Below are positions 35,754-44,255 of a DNA stretch of 64,000 nt, piece after piece; the stretch's first letter is position 1, and every line of letters begins with the position of its first letter. This DNA is from Paenibacillus anaericanus (GTDB lineage Bacteria > Bacillota > Bacilli > Paenibacillales > Paenibacillaceae), in the NCBI RefSeq assembly GCF_003994475.1, contig NZ_RZNY01000001.1, positions 177,714 through 241,713 on the forward strand. The letters run 5' to 3'. The translations under genes and the position numbers were made by a program. Below the pieces are notes generated by a model, which worked only from the letters and a program-made list of their open reading frames with translations, had not been told where the DNA came from and searched no databases.

Positions 35754-36428
35754 TCAAAATAAGCACGCCTGTTCTGTATTTTGGGTGTGACTCTCCCTCG
35801 CCACAGGCTTCCCAGGGCGTTTGTTGGTTTTTTCAGTTTTCTTTTTTTTCTTCTTAGGTGGTGGTGGGTTGATGATAGAATCAATAACTTCCTGCTGATA
35901 TTTTGGATAATCAGATAATTGCTTACCTCGTCGGACCCGATAGACGGCCTCGCATATTTTGGCGATTATATAGGCATCTACCACGTTATTATTCGGATGG
36001 GAATATTCGAAGTGCTTGAGAGCGCCAGCAGCCATTGCTGCCTTCTTCTCCTTTTCTCCTTCCAATCGAACCTTTTTACCATCAATAATCTTGTATCCCG
36101 TAACCCCAACGTATTTTTTCACTGCTAAAGGCTGAACCTTATCAAAGGTAAGATTTTTTCTTGCAATCATACCTTCAAGCCCACCGTGAATCTGTGCTGT
36201 AGTAATAAGCATCTGGCTGCCGTTAGCAATACCTTCTTTCAAGACCTCGTCATCTGGCATCAGTAGACGAAACAGCTGATTTTCAAGTGAAATGCGCTGT
36301 TCAAGCGTAATACCTCCCGGCTTTTTTTCTCCCTTCCCTATGATACTTGTTTCGAGCTCTGGATCTCCGTCCTCGTCCAAGGCAACAACGCCCGTCTCAG
36401 TTGCTGGATCAATACCCACGAACCGCAT
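35754..36428 (-). CDS. RuvC-like Holliday-junction resolvase
   Basis: 224 residues. The RNase-H-like fold is shown by FVGIDPATETGVVAL (first Asp), a central LENQLFRL...ITTAQIHGGLEG region and the terminal acidic NNNVVDAYIIAKI. It would cut branched DNA made during phage recombination and packaging. The C-terminal ~35 residues are basic with a run of six Lys coded by an A8 tract (35842-35849). The ATG overlaps the sliding-clamp stop (TGATG), so translation is coupled. Confidence 0.85.
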   Translation of the reverse strand: MRFVGIDPATETGVVALDEDGDPELETSIIGKGEKKPGGITLEQRISLENQLFRLLMPDDEVLKEGIANGSQMLITTAQIHGGLEGMIARKNLTFDKVQPLAVKKYVGVTGYKIIDGKKVRLEGEKEKKAAMAAGALKHFEYSHPNNNVVDAYIIAKICEAVYRVRRGKQLSDYPKYQQEVIDSIINPPPPKKKKKKTEKTNKRPGKPVARESHTQNTEQACLF

Positions 36429-37564
36429 CAATTAGATGTCCTGTATGGCAAGATCAGATATAAGCTCTGGCTATCATCCACAGGCTTGATAATGATCGGG
36501 CTCATTGTTCCAGTGAATCCGATGTGAATCTTGTCGCTCTCGATCACCTTCAGCACATCGAGCATGTATTTGGAGTTGAACGATATTCGGATAGGTTCGC
36601 CTGTAATATCTACAGCTTCTAACTGCTCGATCACCTTACCGACTCCAGATGAAGTTGATTCAATCCTGACCTCACCATCACCGGAAGCTTCCAGCCGAAC
36701 GATGTTCGTCTTTTCTTCTCGGGCCAACAGAAACGCTCGGTCAATAGATTCAGTCAGCTTCTTGGTATCCAGAACCAACTCTGTTTTGAATTCGGTCGGG
36801 ATTATCTTTGAAGTATCTGGGAACGTACCATCCAGTATGCGAGAGTAAAAGAGCACATTGCCGACTTTGAACAACACCTGACTGTCAGCGACTACTATCT
36901 CAATTGCCTCATCGTTATCTGGAATGATCTTATTGAGCTCACCCAATGTCTTGCCCGAGATCGTAACGTCGTGAATAGTGATATCCTCTTCAAGCGCCGA
37001 CTGTGTGCTTGCCAGCCGATGACGATCTGTGGCTAAGAGTTTAAGCTGACCGTCTATCAGACTCCAAAGTACTCCAGTTAAAATGGGTGACGTTTCATTT
37101 GCAGATACGGAGAAACCAGTTGATCGGATCATCTGCTTGATTAGACTTCCTGGCACCGAGATCGCTTGATCATCATCAACTGCCGGTAGTGCTGGGTACT
37201 CTTCCGGGTCCAGACCTACCATATTGACCTTTGACTTTCCAGACTGGATTATAGTCGAGAATCCCTCCAACACTTCTATATCAACTGTGTCCTTAGGCAA
37301 CTTCTTGATTATCTCGACAAAGAACTTTGCAGGTAGCACCACGCTACCGATTTCCTCCACCTTAACAACTTCTTTGCCGTTGTCAGTTGCTGGTATTGTC
37401 GCTTGGATCACTGTTTCGATGTCACTTGCGGTCAGTGTCACACCATAATGCGTGACATCCAACTTAATTCCTGTCAGGATCGGGATTGTCGTCTTGCTGC
37501 TAATCGCCTTGGATACGTGCTGTATGGCTTCGTTCAGTTGATTTTTTAGGATACTTATCTTCAT
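36428..37564 (-). CDS. Phage DNA polymerase III beta subunit (sliding clamp)
   Basis: 378 residues, the normal length of DnaN, with three clamp domains. It begins MKISILKNQLNEAIQHVSKAISSK and ends PIIIKPVDDSQSLYLILPYRTSN (the family's C-terminal LPxR/M end). A phage-borne clamp would hold host or phage polymerase on phage DNA. It overlaps the YopX-like gene by 4 bp; GGAGGTG precedes the ATG. A host dnaN copy is expected elsewhere. Confidence 0.95.
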   Translation of the reverse strand: MKISILKNQLNEAIQHVSKAISSKTTIPILTGIKLDVTHYGVTLTASDIETVIQATIPATDNGKEVVKVEEIGSVVLPAKFFVEIIKKLPKDTVDIEVLEGFSTIIQSGKSKVNMVGLDPEEYPALPAVDDDQAISVPGSLIKQMIRSTGFSVSANETSPILTGVLWSLIDGQLKLLATDRHRLASTQSALEEDITIHDVTISGKTLGELNKIIPDNDEAIEIVVADSQVLFKVGNVLFYSRILDGTFPDTSKIIPTEFKTELVLDTKKLTESIDRAFLLAREEKTNIVRLEASGDGEVRIESTSSGVGKVIEQLEAVDITGEPIRISFNSKYMLDVLKVIESDKIHIGFTGTMSPIIIKPVDDSQSLYLILPYRTSN

Positions 37565-38028
37565 GACTGCACCTCCAACAACTCAGGATTATCGTGCACA
37601 TTTCCGATGACCACACAGCGATATCCAGCGATACTTTTATACTGTTTTGTTACTTCCACTCTGTCGTTGTCCTCTGAGTAATGGATTGGATTCTTAATGC
37701 ATACACCCTTACTTGCTGTGATTACTACTTCGCCAATGTGATACCCATCTAATGTGAAATCTGTACCGTCAAACACATTTCCTGTTTGGGTATGATAAGT
37801 CTGTTTTGCGATGTCACCTTCCCAAATCTTCAATCCTTTAAAATCTGTTTTTCTTGTAAACTGTCCCACAGTTTCAGGATCTACTTGATATGTTCCGTTC
37901 GCTGTATACAGCCAGTATTCTTTCCCTCCGTCAGACAGCTCTACTACATGTACACCAAATCCATATAACCATTGGTCATCACCTACTAATGGTTCAATAC
38001 TTTTGGCACGAAACTCGTATTCTCTCAT
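37561..38028 (-). CDS. YopX-family phage protein
   Basis: 155 residues. MREYEFRAKS, the TVGQFTRKTDFKGLKIWEGDI core (DxxGxxIyeGDI pattern) and the ending VIGNVHDNPELL are hallmarks of YopX proteins, found widely in phages and plasmids. Function unknown. GAGGTG precedes the ATG. Confidence 0.92.
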   Translation of the reverse strand: MREYEFRAKSIEPLVGDDQWLYGFGVHVVELSDGGKEYWLYTANGTYQVDPETVGQFTRKTDFKGLKIWEGDIAKQTYHTQTGNVFDGTDFTLDGYHIGEVVITASKGVCIKNPIHYSEDNDRVEVTKQYKSIAGYRCVVIGNVHDNPELLEVQS

Positions 38029-38049
38029 CCTTGCACCTCACTTTCTCAA

Positions 38050-38430
38050 TTAAAACCACGCCGATAGATCAGGCTTTGGTTTATTGCTCTTAGGCTCCTG
38101 CGGTGGCTCTAGACGCTTCTCTGGCTCGGTTGGTGTATTTGGTTCTGGTTCAGCAGGTGGATCTGTAATCGGCTCAGATTCAACCGTATCGAACTCTTGA
38201 AACTCCCATCCGAGTAAGTTGTATTTCTCGCGAAGTCCAGGAAACTCCTGAACCATGCGACCATGGTCATACTTCTTCATGAGGGCTACTGTACGATCGT
38301 AGATTGCCAGTTTCCTTGCCCGTTCTTCTGGTGTTAATGAACTCAGTGGTTTGTCCAGCTCAGCTGCGAGTTTGAATTTAGCGGATTCGGCCCGAGCATA
38401 TTCTTCATCGTCTTTTATGACTCTGCTCAT
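38050..38430 (-). CDS. Hypothetical phage protein, Pro/Glu-rich tail
   Basis: 126 residues. A helical N-terminus (EEYARAESAKFKLAAELDKP) is followed by a disordered proline-rich tail (about residues 85-120) ending KPKPDLSAWF. Family unknown. It overlaps the end of the DnaB gene by 26 bp, with GTGAGGGAG ahead of the ATG. It may be an accessory factor for the helicase, by position only. Confidence 0.6.
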   Translation of the reverse strand: MSRVIKDDEEYARAESAKFKLAAELDKPLSSLTPEERARKLAIYDRTVALMKKYDHGRMVQEFPGLREKYNLLGWEFQEFDTVESEPITDPPAEPEPNTPTEPEKRLEPPQEPKSNKPKPDLSAWF

Positions 38431-39754
38431 GCTCCCTCACCTTCTCAACTAGTTTTTCTTTGTCGTCTTTGGTTAGATTCAGGAATCGCCCCGTCTTTCG
38501 GTTAAACATCATTTCGAGGATTCCCGTCCCAATTTTTCGACCTTTCGCTACTATCAATTCAATAATTCCTTTTTTTGCGGCATCCGGATAATAGTAGTCG
38601 TCACGGTAAAGGAAGATGATAATGTCGGCATCAAACTCAATGTTTCCAGACTCCCGTAGATCAGACATAAGGGGACGCTTATCTTGCCGATCTTCACATT
38701 TTCTGCCGACCGAGCTTATAGCAACTACCGGAATATTAAATGTCCGAGCCATCTTTTTGAATTGCTTGGATATATAGTTGACTCTATCTGCCGTGTTGTT
38801 AAATTTCTTCTCACTCTCGATCAGTTGCAGATAATCAATATAGATTATCAAATTTGCATGTTTCTTGGACATGGACTTGACCTGTCGCCAAATGTACTCA
38901 ACGGTCATTCCTGGAGAATCGTCAATATAGATCGGTAGTCCATCCAATATCGCCATGGACTTGCTATAACTATCCCAATCATTTTCAGTTAGAAGCCCCG
39001 TCCTTACCTTCTTGCTGTCGATGTTGCCAATCCCACAAATGAATCTCTCAGCCACATCCTTTGCAGGCATCTCACCTGAGAAGAATCCTACTGTATTACC
39101 AGCTTTAGCCGCAGCTATGGAATCATTGACGATAAGAGCGGTTTTTCCTATGCTGGGTCTAGCTGCGACGATGATAAAATCGCTTTTCTGATGGCCGCCT
39201 GACATTTCGTCAAAGTCTTCACTCGCTGTCTTAACCCCTGTGACTCCGCTTCGCGATCCTCTTGCCATAATCTCTTTGTGGTGACCTTCTAAAACGTCGG
39301 CAATCTGCACCATTCCATCATTGATACCTTGATTTTGAAGGTCCTGCAGTTTTTCTAGTTGGTCTTTTACATCTCCTACATCAACCGATCCATCCGACAC
39401 AGCTTTACGAAAGGTTAAAAGTGCTTGTCGTTGGATATTCGCTTGTCTAATAATCTTTTGATAGTAGTCGAAGTTAGCTGTCGTCGGAACGGAGTCTCGT
39501 AAATCAACGATGTAACTTAGCCCACCGATCACACTTAGTTCCTTGCCCCATTCTTCGCCTAATACCTTGATGTCGAAAGGATCTGTTATCCCGGGCTTTC
39601 CTGAGAGATGTTCGTTTGCCCAACTCAGCATCTCCATCACGATTGTGTGAGGACCTTCAGGGTCAAAATCGTTAGGTGTTAAATAGCAGGTATCCATCAA
39701 CTCAGAGTTTTTTAAAAGAGAGCCAAGGACCGCTTGTTCTGCTTCAAGACTCAT
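38405..39754 (-). CDS. Replicative DNA helicase, DnaB family
   Basis: 449 residues. The N-terminal DnaB domain (EAEQAVLGSLLKNSELMD) is followed by the RecA-like motor with Walker A AARPSIGKTALIVNDS (about residues 192-207), Walker B LIIYIDYLQLI, and the SDLRESGNIEFDADIIIFLYRD segment with the arginine finger region. It unwinds phage DNA as a hexamer. The loader gene immediately upstream overlaps it by 11 bp. Confidence 0.96.
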   Translation of the reverse strand: MSLEAEQAVLGSLLKNSELMDTCYLTPNDFDPEGPHTIVMEMLSWANEHLSGKPGITDPFDIKVLGEEWGKELSVIGGLSYIVDLRDSVPTTANFDYYQKIIRQANIQRQALLTFRKAVSDGSVDVGDVKDQLEKLQDLQNQGINDGMVQIADVLEGHHKEIMARGSRSGVTGVKTASEDFDEMSGGHQKSDFIIVAARPSIGKTALIVNDSIAAAKAGNTVGFFSGEMPAKDVAERFICGIGNIDSKKVRTGLLTENDWDSYSKSMAILDGLPIYIDDSPGMTVEYIWRQVKSMSKKHANLIIYIDYLQLIESEKKFNNTADRVNYISKQFKKMARTFNIPVVAISSVGRKCEDRQDKRPLMSDLRESGNIEFDADIIIFLYRDDYYYPDAAKKGIIELIVAKGRKIGTGILEMMFNRKTGRFLNLTKDDKEKLVEKVREHEQSHKRR

Positions 39755-40103
39755 GAGCGCTCACCTTCCGTTTCGCCACTAATCTCTCCAGACGCTCTCT
39801 GATGTGGTCTGGCATTGGGATGGCCTGCTCGTTGTATGCTTCAAGTTCGAGCTGATCTTCTTGTTCCTCCGCGCGCTGCAACTCGTAGAATGATGGCTTG
39901 TCTTTATCTACTCCTACGATGTCAGAAATGGTAGGTGCATATTTGCATGAGCGGATATGCTGACCTAACCTCTCCTTCGCAATGTTGTAATCCACTTCTT
40001 GAAGCATCTGCTGCCACAGCTTAGTGACAGGGACAGTTATTTCAAAGAAGGGATAAGCGGTCTTTATCACTGCCAGAAAGTTTGCCGTTTCCGTTTGCTT
40101 CAT
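39744..40103 (-). CDS. Helicase loader / inhibitor (G39P-like)
   Basis: 119 residues, helical. FLAVIKTAYPFFEITVPVTKLWQQML and the CKYAPTISDIVG segment match the small loader/inhibitor family of phage SPP1 G39P, which delivers the helicase to the initiator at the origin. GGAGGGAG precedes the ATG. It overlaps both the initiator gene and the DnaB gene. Confidence 0.85.
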   Translation of the reverse strand: MKQTETANFLAVIKTAYPFFEITVPVTKLWQQMLQEVDYNIAKERLGQHIRSCKYAPTISDIVGVDKDKPSFYELQRAEEQEDQLELEAYNEQAIPMPDHIRERLERLVAKRKVSAHES

Positions 40104-40872
40104 GGGCCGCTCCCTCCTCGTAAAATTGATTCAAAATATTCATCTCATCCTTATTGCGCTCATGCTTGTTTTTAACTGGGTTCTTTGCCTTATCCTTTCG
40201 GATCCATACACGAATGGTTTTGTTATGATCGACTTTAGTTTTCTTGGGATTGTTGGTTTGCCACTCATCGACCATTTCGATATAGAGATCAACCGTGTCT
40301 TTGCCGAAATCCGTTACTAAACGATCGTATTCTGTTTGGGTTAAAAATACGGTGTCCATAAACTTGATTTTCACCTTATCTTCCATAGGCTCAATTACCT
40401 CCGTTTCGGGTATATCTTTTAAATCTTTTATCTTTAAAGATTTAATATCTTTCTTGGTACGCGACGTAGCGGTCAGTTTAGCGGAAATCTGACCGCTAAT
40501 TAGTTGTTTCGAATCTTTTTTGTTAGGTTCAAAACTGACCGCTACGTCGTTGTCAGATTTCATTTTCCATTCGTCGTAATTTTTATTAAATGAGAGTACC
40601 CTACTTCTCCGGTCGCCTCCTGAAATGACAAGGAGGACGTTTCGCTCAATTAAGATTTGCAGTTCCCGCTGAATTTGATTTTTATGAGTTTCCAATGCCC
40701 CTGCTAGAAATGTGAGCGAGAACCTGTGCATCTTTCTTTGAAAACCGTAGGTATACCGCCAAACGATTAGTAGGATACGGAACTGAGTTCCATTGAGATT
40801 TATTCGCGCAGCCTGCTCCAAAATTTCATGAGCTATCCGAGTGAATCCATCCTCGATTTGCGGTCTTGCCAT
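40042..40872 (-). CDS. Phage replication initiator (Rep_O-like)
   Basis: 276 residues. The N-terminal winged-helix domain (DGFTRIAHEILEQAARINLNG, LIVWRYTYGFQRKMHRFSLTFLAGAL) is typical of replication protein O / DnaD-type phage initiators that bind origin iterons. A low-complexity Lys/Asp linker (about residues 110-155) is coded by the iteron cluster and AT-rich DNA at 40416-40549. The C-terminal part has a conserved-looking RVWIRKDKAK. Together with the loader and DnaB it forms the phage replisome start. Confidence 0.88.
   Translation of the reverse strand: MARPQIEDGFTRIAHEILEQAARINLNGTQFRILLIVWRYTYGFQRKMHRFSLTFLAGALETHKNQIQRELQILIERNVLLVISGGDRRSRVLSFNKNYDEWKMKSDNDVAVSFEPNKKDSKQLISGQISAKLTATSRTKKDIKSLKIKDLKDIPETEVIEPMEDKVKIKFMDTVFLTQTEYDRLVTDFGKDTVDLYIEMVDEWQTNNPKKTKVDHNKTIRVWIRKDKAKNPVKNKHERNKDEMNILNQFYEEGAAHEANGNGKLSGSDKDRLSLL
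40416..40549. other. Candidate phage origin of replication inside the initiator gene
   Basis: A perfect 18-bp inverted repeat, CGACGTAGCGGTCAGTTT at 40462-40479 and AAACTGACCGCTACGTCG at 40532-40549, contains the unit CTGACCGCTA. Another copy of the unit lies at 40489-40498 and a half copy TAGCGG at 40479-40484. A very AT-rich stretch (40416-40454) flanks it. The arrangement mimics lambda O, whose origin is in the O gene. Confidence 0.65.
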
Positions 40873-40888
40873 TCCTCCTCACCAACGT

Positions 40889-41605
40889 TCAGGTTGTAGT
40901 TTCTTTAGCTTGTTCTTCAGCCAACACTTCTCGGACAGCAAGCGTTAATATTTTCGCCAATCTATCAATTGGTACCGGGCTAGTTACTCGCATATCTTCC
41001 AAAGCTGCTGATAAGCTGTTGCGGATCTTATCCTCAGTGGTTGGCTCCTCTTCGATGGTGTAGTCGTTGACTAAGGCTTCAAGAAGTCTATCTCCATTCT
41101 CAGGGTCAAGGACGTACTTCTTAATTGCTAAAGAGTGATTGTTATCACCTGATTCCACTGGGTTGAATAACTTTATCGCAAAATCACGATTCGTAAACCT
41201 ACCTGGATTTTCTCGAAAGTAATCAATCGCCTCTGCCACATCCATTGGAAGTGCCACCTTCTTACCTTCACGCTCAGATACCAATTCATTATGAAGATCA
41301 ACCAATGTCTGCGCGTGAGTAGCAAGGTCATCAATTGCTCTGCCTAGAGCTTGGCGAGTCTGTTCAAGTTCCCGATACACTACCTTGTTAGTTTCTCTGA
41401 GGCGGCCGTATTCTTCCTCAGTGTATGTGCGTTCTTCAAGTGGATTAGCATCGAAAAATTTGATTATCCGCCCTAAATACTTTCCCTCAGTGACTTGATA
41501 ATTCGGATTGGCATCAAATAACATGCCATCTCTCGGGATTTTCCTTGCTTCTACTACCTCTCCTGCTGATAAATGTTGTTGGGGGTACAAAACCCGAATC
41601 TTCAT
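40889..41605 (-). CDS. Phage protein of unknown function with coiled-coil
   Basis: 238 residues. The N-terminal part looks like a small beta domain (FDANPNYQVTEGKYLGRI). A helix region (about residues 60-115) is followed by AEAIDYFRENPGRFTNRDFAIKLFN, resembling DUF1642-type phage proteins. The ATG overlaps the stop of a 52-residue gene (TAATG). It precedes the initiator gene. Confidence 0.65.
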   Translation of the reverse strand: MKIRVLYPQQHLSAGEVVEARKIPRDGMLFDANPNYQVTEGKYLGRIIKFFDANPLEERTYTEEEYGRLRETNKVVYRELEQTRQALGRAIDDLATHAQTLVDLHNELVSEREGKKVALPMDVAEAIDYFRENPGRFTNRDFAIKLFNPVESGDNNHSLAIKKYVLDPENGDRLLEALVNDYTIEEEPTTEDKIRNSLSAALEDMRVTSPVPIDRLAKILTLAVREVLAEEQAKETTT

Positions 41606-41763
41606 TACACGCCACCTCCGATCACTAGCAATTGACGCTGAGCTTCTTCTGTGCCATCCTCGGACAATTTTCCGAAGCGTAGAGAGTGGACCAAACGTTT
41701 AACCCGATGTTTCCCATGCTTGTTAACTTCGTTTTGCAGCTTACGTAAATGGTATTTAGACAT
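41605..41763 (-). CDS. Small basic phage protein (52 aa)
   Basis: Reads MSKYHLRKLQNEVNKHGKHR, then a second basic helix and an LLVIGGGV end. GGAGGT lies 7 bases before the ATG, and the stop overlaps the next start (TAATG), which strongly supports translation. Family unknown; it may bind nucleic acid given its charge. Confidence 0.75.
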   Translation of the reverse strand: MSKYHLRKLQNEVNKHGKHRVKRLVHSLRFGKLSEDGTEEAQRQLLVIGGGV

Positions 41764-42519
41764 TTATAAGACCTCCAGATAATAGTGTTTATTGTTGATC
41801 AAGTTTTTCTCGAATAGCGCCAGCCTGACAGCCTGTGAAGCAGCATCCTTCGTGTTGTTCTCGCCGCTCAAGTGTGTGAGATAGATTCGCTCGCCATTAC
41901 CTTTGACAAGCTTTTGTAAGGCTGCTGCAGTCTGCTCATTGGACAAATGACCGATGTCTGACAGGATCCGGTTAATGATGCTCTGCGGTCTGTTGCATTG
42001 TTCAACCCGCTCGACAACGTGATTGGCTTCGATGATGTAGACATCCGAGTCTTTCATGGCACGCAGCATGTCAGCATCTACATGACCTGTGTCCAGGCAT
42101 ACCGAGACTTTGCATTTATCGTTCCAAACCGTGTATCCAACCGGATTATAAGCATCATGATGAGATTTAAAAGCGCCGATTCTTAATTCGTCAGTCACCG
42201 TTATTTCACCGGTTGAAATGAAGTCTTTGACCTCATGTTTTAAATCGTCATCTACACATTTGATGCCTTTCCATTCACCTTCAGTGGCGAATACTGGAAT
42301 CCGGTATTTGTTAGCCAACGGAAGCCCTTTGATATGATCTCCATGAGCATGAGTGATAAAGATAGCTTCGATCTGATCTGCTCTGATACCAACTTCTAGC
42401 AAGCGCTTTTCAATCTTTGTTTTGGGAATCCCCGCATCGATCAGGATCGTCTTGCCACTGTCCGAGGTGAGCGCTATACAGTTCCCTGAACTTCCGGATG
42501 CAAGGATATTAACTTCCAT
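41764..42519 (-). CDS. Phage MBL-fold metallo-hydrolase (WalJ/YycJ-like)
   Basis: 251 residues. NILASGSSGNCIALTS is the YycJ/RNase-J-type start, followed by FITHAHGDHIKGL (HxHxDH), D in SVCLDTGHVD and the terminal H in LTHLSGENN. Such proteins are DNA exonucleases or nucleases in the host, and phage copies often accompany recombination genes. Start at 42519 (GGGGGAAG upstream); an in-frame extension to 42570 overlaps the preceding gene and is less likely. Confidence 0.88.
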   Translation of the reverse strand: MEVNILASGSSGNCIALTSDSGKTILIDAGIPKTKIEKRLLEVGIRADQIEAIFITHAHGDHIKGLPLANKYRIPVFATEGEWKGIKCVDDDLKHEVKDFISTGEITVTDELRIGAFKSHHDAYNPVGYTVWNDKCKVSVCLDTGHVDADMLRAMKDSDVYIIEANHVVERVEQCNRPQSIINRILSDIGHLSNEQTAAALQKLVKGNGERIYLTHLSGENNTKDAASQAVRLALFEKNLINNKHYYLEVL

Positions 42520-42784
42520 CGGGGATCTTCCCCCAGGTCTCGTTTTCTTCCCGCATGTCGTTATCTGCAAGCATCATTGCAAAATTGGCAATATTGGCAC
42601 AGCGTCTGCGGAATTCTTCATGACTGGTGCATTTATAAAGTTTTGCGATGTTCTTATCGAGCTGCCGCGACAGAAATTGATTTGTGCAGTTACTCCAACC
42701 GCCTTTATTTTCGTTGGCCCGCAATTGCTCTTCCATTGTTTTTGCGAATCCGTATACTTCTGGGCGTAGAATAATATCACTCAT
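42509..42784 (-). CDS. Hypothetical phage protein
   Basis: 91 residues, helical (FAKTMEEQLRANENKGGW, NIAKLYKCTSHEEFRRRCANIANFAMMLADN). This small family recurs next to phage replication genes but has no assigned role. It overlaps the upstream gene by 4 bp and the MBL gene by 11 bp. Confidence 0.7.
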   Translation of the reverse strand: MSDIILRPEVYGFAKTMEEQLRANENKGGWSNCTNQFLSRQLDKNIAKLYKCTSHEEFRRRCANIANFAMMLADNDMREENETWGKIPDGS

Positions 42785-43008
42785 ATCGAACGCTCCTTTT
42801 TAATCCGATTCTGCCACTCTTTCAGGTGAGTGCACCCCTTCGCTGGTTCCTCATAAAACCTGCGTCCCAGAACAAACGAGACAAACTTATCCGTGCTGCG
42901 CTCGTAGTACATCCCGTTTAGGACTGGCTCCCCTTTCGGGGATGGAGGGAGAGGATTATCTTCGACTTCGATAATTGCGAACAGGTCTAGCTGCTCCACG
43001 TCGGACAT
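42781..43008 (-). CDS. Hypothetical phage protein
   Basis: 75 residues. It begins with an acidic segment that includes a QLDLF clamp-binding-like motif (MSDVEQLDLFAII). Since the phage codes its own sliding clamp, this short motif (Q-x-D/L-L-F pattern) could bind it; that is inference. A strong GGAGGTAGGCGGCA site precedes the ATG. It overlaps the zinc-ribbon gene by 53 bp. Confidence 0.65.
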   Translation of the reverse strand: MSDVEQLDLFAIIEVEDNPLPPSPKGEPVLNGMYYERSTDKFVSFVLGRRFYEEPAKGCTHLKEWQNRIKKERSI

Positions 43009-43153
43009 TGCCGCCTACCTCCAGTTCCTCTTTGCATCGATGGCATACACGCTTTCCGCGGATATACTCCTCTTTGTCGGGGTTTATTTCATTGCCGCAT
43101 ATCTGGCAATCTGGTTGTAGAGTATAGACTTCAACTCTATTCTGGGAGCTCAT
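42956..43153 (-). CDS. Small zinc-ribbon phage protein
   Basis: 65 residues. Two CxxC knuckles (CQICGNEI, CHRCKEE) predict one zinc site, with a very basic Arg-rich C-terminus (RRGAARPVRNYRSRR) suited to nucleic-acid binding. The ATG at 43153 lies within the end of the RecT-like gene; the ribosome site is weak, so it may depend on coupling. Confidence 0.65.
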   Translation of the reverse strand: MSSQNRVEVYTLQPDCQICGNEINPDKEEYIRGKRVCHRCKEELEVGGNVRRGAARPVRNYRSRR

Positions 43154-44087
43154 CGTCTTGGGCTTGTTTCTCAGCAATGTGCAAGTCCATGATCTTCAGG
43201 TACGCCTTAATCTCTGCAAGAGTGGGTCCATCACCTTTAATCTTGCAGTGTTTTTCCATATGTTCTGCCTTGGCTTCTTTGGTGGTGATCCCAAGTTGTT
43301 TATATTTATCTTTCATTTCTTCCTTGAGTCTATCTACTTCACTTGTTTCGTCTGTTGGTTGTTCGACCTCTTGAGGTGGAGAAACTTTTTCCGCTTCGGC
43401 TGCTGCGTTTGCCTCGGCTGTAATATCTCGACGAGTAGGTTCGATCGCTTGGTCACCTTCGGAGGTAGAGTTAAGTGCGATCATGTTATCTCCGACGGTT
43501 TGAGCGATGTCATACTGCTCTTTAACAGCTCGCGTTGCAGCATGTTTCTTACACATATCCGGATCAAACGAACCATCTTCAAGCTTCCAGAATGAAGGGT
43601 TTTTCTTCGCATACTTCTCAAATTCTGCTTTATCGCAAAGAACAATGATATCTTGCTTACCTTCACGCTTTGCGATAGCATACGATCCAACGACCTTCCC
43701 TCTAGGGAACCTAATCTTGTGGCTGATTTTTGTAATGACACCTTCTTCATTCGTGGTAGCTTCGAAATCTTCAGTTTCATTTTCACAAACCACTTGTCTG
43801 TGAACGTTGTTGTAACCATTCGACTTTTGAGCAAGTGAATGTAACCCTTCATACTCAACCCGAATATTTACATCTTGACCATACAGGATGGGTACCCCAT
43901 GACCGAGGCTAGGATCAAGCCCCATGCGGTTCATTTGATACATGAAGAGGTTAAACTGTGGGACGGTTAGTTTCTTAGCAATGGATTCTTTCATTGCCAT
44001 CAATTCAGCTACCCCGAACTCTCCGATGGCTTGAATTTGGTTAATATCAACAGCTTGAACTTGTGTATTTGATTTAGCGGTAGTCAT
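43137..44087 (-). CDS. RecT-like single-strand annealing protein
   Basis: 316 residues. TVPQFNLFMYQMNRMGLDPSLG, ILYGQDVNIRVEYEGLHSLAQ and VVGSYAIAKREGKQD match the RecT/Redbeta-type annealing core (about residues 30-210). The linker is acidic and low-complexity, and the C-terminus ends QDDELPE, somewhat like an SSB tip. It would promote annealing in phage recombination, together with the SbcC/RecF-like ATPase and nuclease-like proteins nearby. GGAGGCAATC precedes the ATG. Confidence 0.9.
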   Translation of the reverse strand: MTTAKSNTQVQAVDINQIQAIGEFGVAELMAMKESIAKKLTVPQFNLFMYQMNRMGLDPSLGHGVPILYGQDVNIRVEYEGLHSLAQKSNGYNNVHRQVVCENETEDFEATTNEEGVITKISHKIRFPRGKVVGSYAIAKREGKQDIIVLCDKAEFEKYAKKNPSFWKLEDGSFDPDMCKKHAATRAVKEQYDIAQTVGDNMIALNSTSEGDQAIEPTRRDITAEANAAAEAEKVSPPQEVEQPTDETSEVDRLKEEMKDKYKQLGITTKEAKAEHMEKHCKIKGDGPTLAEIKAYLKIMDLHIAEKQAQDDELPE

Positions 44088-44102
44088 ATGAATGATTGCC
44101 TC

Positions 44103-44255
44103 CTATAAATAAATGATTTTAGTAATGCCGAGATTGCGATGTACTAGATGTAACTTGTCTGATTCAGCTTTACTTACTAGCCAATCTCCCGGAGTTGCAA
44201 CGTTAGCTGAGATGATAATGAGTTGGCGACGAGTGGGGCGTTTGCCGTGTTTCAT
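44103..44255 (-). CDS. DUF6906-like small phage protein (50 aa)
   Basis: It starts MKHGKRPTRRQLIIISANVA and continues with a WLVSKAES segment and an LHLVHRNLG end, the recognisable pattern of a small family common in Bacillota phages. The ATG overlaps the stop of the preceding 56-residue gene (ATGA). Function unknown, basic and possibly nucleic-acid binding. Confidence 0.75.
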   Translation of the reverse strand: MKHGKRPTRRQLIIISANVATPGDWLVSKAESDKLHLVHRNLGITKIIYL

